From an uncultured Collinsella sp. (GTDB taxonomy: Bacteria > Actinomycetota > Coriobacteriia > Coriobacteriales > Coriobacteriaceae): DNA of 5,119 nucleotides. The position numbers and the translations under genes are program-made. The stretch covers positions 1-5,119 of the forward strand of contig USBA01000144.1 in NCBI GenBank assembly GCA_900552735.1. The letters run 5' to 3'. Below the pieces are notes generated by a model. That model worked only from the letters and a program-made list of their open reading frames with translations, was not told the origin of the DNA and made no database searches. Shown here piece by piece: positions 1-5,119 of the stretch (the first letter of the stretch is position 1; every line of letters starts with the position of its first letter).

Positions 1-250
1 CTTCTTCGTCGGCCTCACGTGCATCATCTCCCAGCGCAACATCCTCAAGCAAATCTTCGGGTACTGCCTTATGGAGAACGGTAGCCACGTGACGCTCGCC
101 CTGCTCGCGCCCACGGCCCCCGAGATCATCGAGATCGGCATCGCCACCGACGCCATTTTCGCCGTCATCATCATGTCCGCCGTCGTCGTGAGGATCTGGA
201 ACGACACCAAGTCGCTCGACTCCCACGACCTGACCGAATTGAAGGGGTAG
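1..250 (+). CDS. hyfE: Hydrogenase-4 membrane subunit HyfE, C-terminal part (5' end outside window)
   Basis: The reading frame is open from the left edge (first full codon at 2) to a TAG at 248-250 and gives the last 82 residues. E. coli HyfE is about 216 residues, so more than half is missing. The visible part has a hydrophobic helix, a Met-Glu-Asn-Gly segment (visible residues 24-27) that resembles the membrane Glu of NuoK-type subunits, a second acidic stretch (Glu41, Glu44, Asp50), a strongly hydrophobic helix (about 45-64), and a short charged cytoplasmic tail. HyfE is a small integral membrane subunit of the hydrogenase-4 membrane arm, related to NuoK, and is thought to take part in proton translocation. 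It sits directly before hyfF with a 3-base gap, the same order as in E. coli. The identification rests on these motifs and on the neighbours; the missing N-terminus prevents a length check. Confidence 0.85.
   Translation, partial: FFVGLTCIISQRNILKQIFGYCLMENGSHVTLALLAPTAPEIIEIGIATDAIFAVIIMSAVVVRIWNDTKSLDSHDLTELKG
242..247 (+). promoter_or_regulatory. Ribosome binding site of hyfF
   Basis: AAGGGG lies 6 bases before the ATG at 254 and overlaps the last codons of hyfE. It supports the choice of this start and indicates that translation of hyfF is coupled to hyfE. Confidence 0.6.
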
Positions 251-253
251 GCC

Positions 254-1819
254 ATGGATGTTTCAATGCTGACGGTCGCCCTGCTCGCTTGTCCCCTCGT
301 GTTCTCCCTGATTATGGCTGCGCTCCCCAAGACGACGTCCTACAGCGTCTTTGCGGGGCTCAACACCATCTCCGTCGCGGCGACCCTCGTCCTTTCGGTC
401 GTCACCGCGGGAACCATGCTCTCGAGCGGGCAGAATATCGACGCTTTGGGCCTGTGGCTCCATCTCGATTCGCTCTCGTCGATCTTCGTCCTTCTGGTAG
501 GCATCATCGGGTTCATCACCGGCGTGTACTCCATCTCCTATATCAAGATCGATATCGAGGAGAAGACCATGCCGGCCGAGCGCACCAAGCAGTACTACGC
601 GCTGTTTAGCCTGTTCGTTTTCACGATGCTGCTCGCCTGCCTGTCCAACAACATCATCCTCACCTGGGCGGCGGTCGAGGCCACCACGCTGTCGACCGTG
701 TTCCTCGTGGGCATCTACAAGAACAAGCAGGCGCTCGAGGCGTCTTGGAAGTACGCGATGGTCTGCACCGCCGGCGTGGCCTTCGGCCTGTTCGGCACGC
801 TGCTCATCTACGCGAACGCCGCCGATATCATGCCCAACGCGCATGAGGCAGCCTTCCTCACCTCCATCATGCCCTACGCCGACCAGTTCGACCCGATGCT
901 CGTGCGCCTCGCGTTCGCGTTCATCGTCATCGGCTTCGGCACCAAGGCGGGCCTGTTCCCCATGCACACTTGGCTGCCCGACGCGCACTCCCAGGCTCCG
1001 AGCCCGGTCTCCGCGCTGCTCTCGGGCGTGCTGCTCAAGTGCGCCATGCTGGTGATCATCCGCTTCTACTCCCTGTCCATCATCACGGTGGGCGACACCT
1101 ATCCGCGTACGCTCCTGCTCATCCTGGGCACGCTGTCCATCCTGGTGGCCGCCCTGTGCATCTTTAAGCAGGACGATATCAAGCGCCGCTTCGCGTACTC
1201 CTCCGTCGACAACGTCGGCGTGGTCGCGCTGTGCCTGGGTATCGGTGGTCCGCTCGGTATCGCCGCCTGCCTGCTGCACTGCATCTTCCACGGTTTCACG
1301 AAGGCGCTCGCCTTCTGCATGGCCGGTAACATCCAGCACATCTACCACACCCGCGACCTGAACAAGATCAAGGGCGTCGTCGAGATCGCTCCCGTCACGG
1401 CAGCGCTCACCATCATCGCCCTGCTCGCGCTCGCCGCTTTCCCGCCGTTCGCCCTGTTCATCTCCGAGTTCCTCACCTTCGTGGCCGGCGTCCAGTCCGG
1501 TCCCATCTGGGTGGTCGTGCTCGTGGCCATTGGCCTCACCGGCGTGTACTTTGCCCTTACCGGCATCGCGCTCAAGTCCATCTTCGGCAAGGCACCCGAG
1601 GGCATGAAGCGCCACGAGGTGCCCGCCCTCATGATCATCCCCGAGATCGCCCTCGCGATCGTGGTCATGTGGTTCGGTATCGCCACCCCGGTCGCCATCA
1701 CGAGCGGCGTCGAGGATGCAACGTCCGTCGTTTTGAACCAGAGCGTCGAAGAGCTCCACGAGGCTCCTCTCTACCGCATGGTGTTCAGTTCCCAGACCAA
1801 GACAAGCGAGGTGAATTAG
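254..1819 (+). CDS. hyfF: Hydrogenase-4 antiporter-like membrane subunit HyfF
   Basis: This 521-residue protein belongs to the NuoL/NuoM/Mrp antiporter-like family and matches HyfF, which is about 526 residues in E. coli. It appears to have about 14 transmembrane helices. Family residues are present: Glu142 in WAAVEATT, Lys166 in SWKYAM, Lys231 in GFGTKAGLFPMHTWLPDAHS, Lys262 in the following helix, His346 and Lys350 in the HGFTK segment, and Glu405 in the SEF motif of the broken helix. Positions 142, 231, 262 and 405 correspond by spacing to the proton-channel Glu/Lys residues of NuoM. The protein would form part of the membrane arm and move protons (or Na+) as the hydrogenase turns over. 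The start is fixed by AAGGGG upstream and by the family-like N-terminus; the stop is 4 bases before hyfG. HyfB and HyfD, its close relatives in the same complex, would lie upstream of the window. The distinction from HyfB/HyfD rests on length, motif similarity and position between hyfE and hyfG. Confidence 0.93.
   Translation: MDVSMLTVALLACPLVFSLIMAALPKTTSYSVFAGLNTISVAATLVLSVVTAGTMLSSGQNIDALGLWLHLDSLSSIFVLLVGIIGFITGVYSISYIKIDIEEKTMPAERTKQYYALFSLFVFTMLLACLSNNIILTWAAVEATTLSTVFLVGIYKNKQALEASWKYAMVCTAGVAFGLFGTLLIYANAADIMPNAHEAAFLTSIMPYADQFDPMLVRLAFAFIVIGFGTKAGLFPMHTWLPDAHSQAPSPVSALLSGVLLKCAMLVIIRFYSLSIITVGDTYPRTLLLILGTLSILVAALCIFKQDDIKRRFAYSSVDNVGVVALCLGIGGPLGIAACLLHCIFHGFTKALAFCMAGNIQHIYHTRDLNKIKGVVEIAPVTAALTIIALLALAAFPPFALFISEFLTFVAGVQSGPIWVVVLVAIGLTGVYFALTGIALKSIFGKAPEGMKRHEVPALMIIPEIALAIVVMWFGIATPVAITSGVEDATSVVLNQSVEELHEAPLYRMVFSSQTKTSEVN
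1808..1814 (+). promoter_or_regulatory. Ribosome binding site of hyfG
   Basis: GAGGTGA lies inside the last codons of hyfF, 9 bases before the ATG at 1824. It supports that start and coupled translation of hyfF and hyfG. Confidence 0.6.
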
Positions 1820-1823
1820 CACC

Positions 1824-3596
1824 ATGGCAGAACCTGAAAAGAAGGACTACGCTCGTCGTTGCGAAAGCCACGTCGAGGCCCTGCGCGCCGCAGTGCCGGG
1901 GGCTATCGAGAAGGTCGAGTGGCAGTGCGAGGACCAGCTGACGATTACCGTCAAGCAGGACAAGCTGCCCGAGGCCGTCCACTACCTGTATTACGAGCGC
2001 TACGGCTGGATTCCTGTGATCATCGGCAACGACGAGCGCAGTCTGTGCGGCCGTTACGCCGTGTACTACGTCATCTCCATGGAGGGGGAGGACCCCGGCT
2101 GGGTGACCGTGCGCACCGAGGTCGATCCCGCCAAGATGACGTTCCCGTCCGTGACGCCGTTCGTCCCCGCCTGCGTGTGGGGCGAGCGCGAGCTTCGCGA
2201 CATGTTCGGCCTGATCCCCGAGGGCCTGCCCGACCGTCGTCGCCTGGTGTTACCCGACGATTGGCCCAGCGGCCTGTACCCGCTGCGCAAGGACTCCATG
2301 GACTACCGCTTCCGTCCCGCTCCCGCGAGCGACATGGAAAACTACGAGTTCTTGGCCGATACCAAGGGCAAGGAGACGACGCTCGTCCCCATGGGCCCGT
2401 TGCACATTACCTCCGACGAGCCCGGCCACTTCCGCCTGTTCGTCGAGGGCGAGACGATCGTCGACGCCGACTACCGTCTGTTCTACGTGCACCGCGGCAT
2501 GGAGAAGGTCGCCGAGACGCGCCTGAACTATGACGCCGTGACGTTCCTCGCCGACCGTATCTGCGGCATCTGTGGCTGCGCTCACTCGGTGGCCTACGCC
2601 GAGGCCGTCGAGCGTGCCCAGGGCATCCATGTCCCGCCGCGCGCCCAGTACATCCGCGCCATCATGCTCGAGGTCGAGCGTCTGCACTCGCATCTGCTCA
2701 ACATTGGCCTGGCATCGCACTACACGGGCTTCGACTCCGGCTTCCAGCAGTTCTTCCGCGTCCGCGAGAAGTCCATGGACCTGGCCGAGAAGCTCTCCGG
2801 TCACCGCAAGACCTACGGTCTCAACGTGATCGGCGGCGTGCGTCGCGACATTTTGGCCGAGCAGAAGCTCTCCACGCTCACGACCATCCACCAGCTGCGC
2901 TCCGAGGTTCAGGAGCTCGTCGACGTCTTGCTCTCCACGCCCAACTTTATCGAGCGTACGAGCGGCATCGGCATCCTGGATCGCAAGATCGCCCGCGACT
3001 TCTCGCCGGTCGGCCCGCTCATGCGTGGCTCGGGCTATGCCCGCGACGTGCGCTTTGACCACCCCTTCGACGGCTACGCCGATCCGGACGTCCAAAAGAT
3101 GCACGCCGCCACGGCCGACACCTGCGATGCCTTCGGCCGCACTGCCGTTCGCATCCAGGAGGTCTACGATTCGATCGACATGATCGAGACCATGCTCGAG
3201 AACTGCCCGTCGGGCCCCATCCTCACCACGGATTGGGAGTACACCCCGCACAAGTACGCCATCGGCGCCACCGAGGCGCCGCGCGGCGAGGACGTGCACT
3301 GGGCCATGCTCGGCAATAACCAGAAGTGCTACCGCTGGCGCGCCAAGGCCGCCACGTACAGCAACTGGCCGGTCCTGCGCTACATGTTCCGCGGCAACAC
3401 CGTGGGCGACGCTGCGCTGATCGTCGGCTCGCTCGACCCGTGCTACTCCTGCACCGACCGCGTGACGGTGACCGATGTCGCCGCCAAGCGCGATCACGTG
3501 CTCGACAAGGAGCAGTTCGAGAACGTCTGGCGCGACAAGTCGCCGCTTGCGGGCGAGGGCACCATGGCCGCCCCGCTCGATGAGGAGGCGCTCTAA
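1824..3596 (+). CDS. hyfG: Hydrogenase-4 large (Ni-Fe catalytic) subunit HyfG
   Basis: This 590-residue protein is the catalytic subunit that reduces protons to H2 at a Ni-Fe centre on the cytoplasmic face of the complex. It is a fusion, as is normal for HycE/HyfG. Residues 1-160 are a NuoC-like (30 kDa) domain, with the signature around 119-156 (WGERELRDMFGL, then RRR and PLRKD). From about 186 it is NuoD-like, starting at VPMGPLHI. The nickel ligands are intact: RICGIC (Arg245, Cys247, Cys250) with His254, and DPCYSCTDR (Cys540, Cys543, Arg546). APRGE with Arg487 is the conserved arginine near the metal site. Family members are made with a C-terminal peptide that a HycI-type protease removes after the Arg of the last motif; here that peptide would be residues 547-590 (44 residues, against about 32 in E. 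coli HycE). Cys252 is an extra cysteine beside the first motif, where the E. coli proteins have Phe. The stop is 1 base before hyfH. Confidence 0.96.
   Translation: MAEPEKKDYARRCESHVEALRAAVPGAIEKVEWQCEDQLTITVKQDKLPEAVHYLYYERYGWIPVIIGNDERSLCGRYAVYYVISMEGEDPGWVTVRTEVDPAKMTFPSVTPFVPACVWGERELRDMFGLIPEGLPDRRRLVLPDDWPSGLYPLRKDSMDYRFRPAPASDMENYEFLADTKGKETTLVPMGPLHITSDEPGHFRLFVEGETIVDADYRLFYVHRGMEKVAETRLNYDAVTFLADRICGICGCAHSVAYAEAVERAQGIHVPPRAQYIRAIMLEVERLHSHLLNIGLASHYTGFDSGFQQFFRVREKSMDLAEKLSGHRKTYGLNVIGGVRRDILAEQKLSTLTTIHQLRSEVQELVDVLLSTPNFIERTSGIGILDRKIARDFSPVGPLMRGSGYARDVRFDHPFDGYADPDVQKMHAATADTCDAFGRTAVRIQEVYDSIDMIETMLENCPSGPILTTDWEYTPHKYAIGATEAPRGEDVHWAMLGNNQKCYRWRAKAATYSNWPVLRYMFRGNTVGDAALIVGSLDPCYSCTDRVTVTDVAAKRDHVLDKEQFENVWRDKSPLAGEGTMAAPLDEEAL
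3582..3588 (+). promoter_or_regulatory. Ribosome binding site that sets the hyfH start
   Basis: GAGGAGG lies in the last codons of hyfG, 9 bases before the ATG at 3598. The hyfH frame stays open further upstream to an ATG at 3475, but that start would add 41 residues unlike the family and overlap hyfG by 122 bases, so this site and the family-like N-terminus decide for 3598. Confidence 0.75.
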
Positions 3597-3597
3597 T

Positions 3598-4314
3598 ATG
3601 CTGAAGCTTTGGAAGGTTAACGCCAAGGCCGGCGACGCGACGGTTAAGTACCCGTTTGCGCCGTTTCCCACCAACAAGGACATGCGCGGCAAGCCCGAGC
3701 ACAACGCCGAGCTCTGCATCGCCTGCGGTGCCTGCGGCGTGGCGTGCCCGGCCGATGCCATTCGCATGGACACCGACCTTGCGGCCGATACCATTACCTG
3801 GTCGATCGACTACGGCCGCTGCATCTTTTGCGGCCGCTGCGAGGAAGCCTGCCCCATGGAGGCTATCAAGCTCACCGAGGAGTTTGAGCTGGCCGTCATG
3901 AGCAAGGACGACCTCACCAGCAAGAGTGTCTATACGCTCGAGCACTGCTCTCGTTGCGGCAAGCCGTTTGCCCCGCACAAGGAGATCGACTACGCCAAGC
4001 GCCTGCTGCAAAAGGCCGGCGGCATGGAGGCCGAGCAGGCCGCCCGTACCGTCGGTATGTGCCAGGAGTGCAAACGCGAGCTCGACGCCCTGCGCGCCGC
4101 CTCGGCCGTAAAGACCGGCAACGCGCGCGGCATGGCTGCCAACGAGACGCTTGCGTCCGGTGAGCCCCAGGGCCCCGGCATGGAGTATCTGGGCGGTCAC
4201 GGCGTGAACCCGGAGTATGTCGACCGCGAGCTCAACCCCGATGCGCCCGAGATCCCCGCTGGACCTGCACCGGTTGAGGGCATCATCATGGATTTTGATA
4301 CGAAGGAGGAGTAA
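3598..4314 (+). CDS. hyfH: Hydrogenase-4 ferredoxin-type electron transfer subunit HyfH
   Basis: This 238-residue iron-sulfur protein resembles HycF/HyfH and NuoI. It carries two classic 4Fe-4S motifs: Cys40, 43, 46, 50 (CIACGACGVACP) and Cys75, 78, 81, 85 (CIFCGRCEEACP). The clusters would pass electrons from the formate dehydrogenase side to HyfI. The N-terminus (KPEHN before the first cluster) also fits the family. A second cysteine set, Cys117/Cys120 (HCSRCGKPFAPHKEIDYA) and Cys155/Cys158 (MCQECKR), also occurs in E. coli HycF and may bind a metal; that is my inference. E. coli HyfH/HycF are about 180 residues, so about 60 residues at the C-terminus (from about 165) are additional: an Ala-rich stretch, then Gly/Pro-rich and acidic sequence ending in DTKEE, with no recognised domain. 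It is placed between large and small subunit genes with gaps of 1 and 2 bases, as in hyf. Confidence 0.93.
   Translation: MLKLWKVNAKAGDATVKYPFAPFPTNKDMRGKPEHNAELCIACGACGVACPADAIRMDTDLAADTITWSIDYGRCIFCGRCEEACPMEAIKLTEEFELAVMSKDDLTSKSVYTLEHCSRCGKPFAPHKEIDYAKRLLQKAGGMEAEQAARTVGMCQECKRELDALRAASAVKTGNARGMAANETLASGEPQGPGMEYLGGHGVNPEYVDRELNPDAPEIPAGPAPVEGIIMDFDTKEE
4303..4309 (+). promoter_or_regulatory. Ribosome binding site of hyfI
   Basis: AAGGAGG, a near-perfect Shine-Dalgarno sequence, lies 7 bases before the ATG at 4317 and overlaps the last codons of hyfH. It suggests strong, coupled translation of hyfI. Confidence 0.75.
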
Positions 4315-4316
4315 CC

Positions 4317-5099
4317 ATGGCCGAACCCACGCTTTTGCCCGAGCGGCTTCAGTACCGCCCGACCAAGATCGAGCTCGACGAGAGCATCGAGAAGGCCAAG
4401 GCGACCCTTCTTAAGAAGATCAAGCGCTCGGTGTACGTCTACCGTGTTGACTGCGGCGGCTGCAACGGCTGCGAGATCGAGATCTTCGGTTCCATCACGC
4501 CCGTCTTCGACGTCGAGCGCTTTGGCATCAAGGTCGTGCCCTCGCCCCGTCACGCCGATGTGCTGCTGTACACCGGCGCCGTGACGCGTGCCATGCGCAT
4601 GCCGGCCCTGCGCGCCTTTGAGGCCGCACCCGATCCCAAGATCGTGGTGTCCTATGGCGCGTGCGGCTGCACCGGTGGCATCTTCTACGACAACTACTGC
4701 GTCTGGGGTGGCACGGACAAGATTCTGCCGGTCGATGTCTACATCCCCGGCTGCCCGCCCAGCCCCGCGCAGACCATCTACGGCTTTGCCATGGCGCTCG
4801 GTCTGCTGGACCAAAAGCTCCACGCCGAGACCACGGTGGAGGCCGCCGGCGAGCAGGCCGATATCCTGCACCCCGGCGTGCCGTACAAGCTGCGCGTTGC
4901 CATTGAGCGCGAGGCTCGCGCCATGAGCGGCTACCGTTACGGCCGCGACCTGGCCAACGAGTTTATGGATACGCTCGAGGGCGCGCCCAAGGGCGATATC
5001 CGCGGTGCCATGGCGCTGCTCATCGACAAGCAGGACGATCCGCGCCGCGTCGAGGTGTACTCGGCGCTGCAGGATCTGGTGCTGGCCGGAGGTCGCTAG
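4317..5099 (+). CDS. hyfI: Hydrogenase-4 small subunit HyfI (NuoB-like)
   Basis: This 260-residue protein matches the NuoB-like small subunit of group 4 hydrogenases; E. coli HycG and HyfI are about 250-255 residues. It would hold the proximal 4Fe-4S cluster that gives electrons to the Ni-Fe site of HyfG. Likely ligands are Cys49 and Cys52 (CNGC within VDCGGCNGCEIEIF), Cys116 (YGACG) and Cys146 (IPGCPP). The stretches KKIKRSVYVYRVDCGGC, GIKVVPSPRHADVL, TGAVTRAMR, YCVWGGTDKI and YGFAMALGLL are close to the E. coli proteins as I recall them. Other cysteines are 46, 118 and 128; Cys46 and Cys128 also occur in E. coli HycG, while Cys118 sits where HycG has Asn. There is no twin-arginine signal peptide, as expected for a cytoplasm-facing group 4 enzyme. 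The C-terminal part after about 165 (AGYRYGR-like segment at 203-210) is typical of HycG. The stop abuts the next ATG. Confidence 0.96.
   Translation: MAEPTLLPERLQYRPTKIELDESIEKAKATLLKKIKRSVYVYRVDCGGCNGCEIEIFGSITPVFDVERFGIKVVPSPRHADVLLYTGAVTRAMRMPALRAFEAAPDPKIVVSYGACGCTGGIFYDNYCVWGGTDKILPVDVYIPGCPPSPAQTIYGFAMALGLLDQKLHAETTVEAAGEQADILHPGVPYKLRVAIEREARAMSGYRYGRDLANEFMDTLEGAPKGDIRGAMALLIDKQDDPRRVEVYSALQDLVLAGGR
5088..5093 (+). promoter_or_regulatory. Ribosome binding site of the gene after hyfI
   Basis: GGAGGT lies in the last codons of hyfI, 6 bases before the ATG at 5100. It is the main evidence that a further operon gene starts at 5100. Confidence 0.55.
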
Positions 5100-5119
5100 A
5101 TGGAGCTCACGGACCGCTC
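5100..5119 (+). CDS. Start of an unidentified operon gene (3' end outside window)
   Basis: An ATG follows the hyfI stop with no gap and is preceded by GGAGGT 6 bases upstream, so it is very likely the start of another gene of the same operon. Only MELTDR and the first two bases of a serine codon can be read, which is too little for recognition. By comparison with known hyf/hyc operons the candidates are an HycH/HyfJ-like assembly protein, an HycI-type maturation protease that would process HyfG, or a formate dehydrogenase component. This is inferred from position only. Confidence 0.6.

Noticed and set aside
251..253. Promoters, terminators or riboswitches between genes
   Set aside because: The gaps are at most 4 bases and no convincing hairpin with a T-run was seen at any junction.
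254..1819. NuoM or an Mrp antiporter subunit instead of HyfF
   Set aside because: The sequence is closer to HyfF in the segments SNNIILTWAAVEATTLS and WKYAMVCTAGVAFGLFGT, and it lies between hyfE and the hydrogenase large subunit.
263..1825. A 520-codon open frame on the minus strand covering almost all of hyfF
   Set aside because: Its product is dominated by Asp, Glu, His, Arg and Gly without any domain, and it is exactly antisense to a clear HyfF gene. Such frames arise from third-position G/C bias in high-GC genes.
1824..3596. NuoC-NuoD fusion of a respiratory complex I rather than a hydrogenase
   Set aside because: The two cysteine pairs that bind nickel (247/250 and 540/543) are intact; complex I NuoD lacks them.
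3475..3597. A longer HyfH starting at the upstream ATG at 3475
   Set aside because: It would overlap hyfG by 122 bases and add an Arg/Ser-rich peptide unlike HycF/HyfH; the ATG at 3598 has GAGGAGG at proper spacing and a family-like N-terminus.
2250..3794. A 514-codon minus-strand frame antisense to hyfG
   Set aside because: Low-complexity Val/Ala/Asp/Gly-rich product without recognisable motifs, opposite a gene with all catalytic motifs intact; an antisense shadow.
3223..4200. A 325-codon minus-strand frame over the hyfG-hyfH junction
   Set aside because: No family resemblance, Arg/Ala-rich end, and fully opposite to well-supported genes.
4197..4871. A 224-codon minus-strand frame over the end of hyfH and most of hyfI
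   Set aside because: Antisense to conserved HyfI sequence and without any recognisable domain.

Overview
The window is a continuous piece of a single plus-strand operon encoding a membrane-bound group 4 [NiFe] hydrogenase of the hydrogenase-4 / formate hydrogenlyase (Hyf) type. The gene order is hyfE (3' end only), hyfF, hyfG, hyfH, hyfI, and then the first codons of an unidentified next gene. This is the same order as the E. coli hyf operon. The presence of hyfE and hyfF, which the smaller hyc (hydrogenase-3) operon lacks, is what points to the Hyf form. No other gene, RNA, mobile element, repeat or CRISPR array is visible, and no stretch longer than 4 bases lies between genes.

Layout: 1-250 is the end of HyfE, a small NuoK-like membrane subunit. 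254-1819 is HyfF, a 14-helix antiporter-like subunit. 1824-3596 is HyfG, a NuoC-NuoD-like fusion that carries the Ni-Fe site. 3598-4314 is HyfH, a two-cluster ferredoxin subunit. 4317-5099 is HyfI, a NuoB-like small subunit with the proximal cluster. A further start codon sits at 5100, directly after the hyfI stop. Intergenic gaps are 3, 4, 1, 2 and 0 bases, and each downstream start has a purine-rich Shine-Dalgarno sequence inside the end of the gene before it, so the genes are very probably co-transcribed and translationally coupled.

How the parts work together: electrons, in known systems from a formate dehydrogenase through an HycB/HyfA-type protein (neither is in this window), would pass through the two clusters of HyfH to the HyfI cluster and then to the Ni-Fe centre of HyfG, where protons are reduced to H2. 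HyfE and HyfF belong to the membrane arm, which is thought to couple this reaction to ion movement. The keys for this reading (both CxxC pairs of the large subunit, eight ferredoxin cysteines, four small-subunit ligands, and the membrane Lys/Glu residues) are all intact, so the module looks functional.

Organism: base composition is high in G+C (my estimate is a little over 60%), with strong preference for C or G at third codon positions, and strong AGGAGG-like ribosome sites. Together with a Hyf operon this suggests an anaerobic actinobacterium such as Collinsella or another Coriobacteriia member. This is an inference, not a demonstrated assignment. I found no evidence of a wholly new system; the points worth a second look are lineage-specific variations (extra cysteines, extended C-termini, the unknown next gene).
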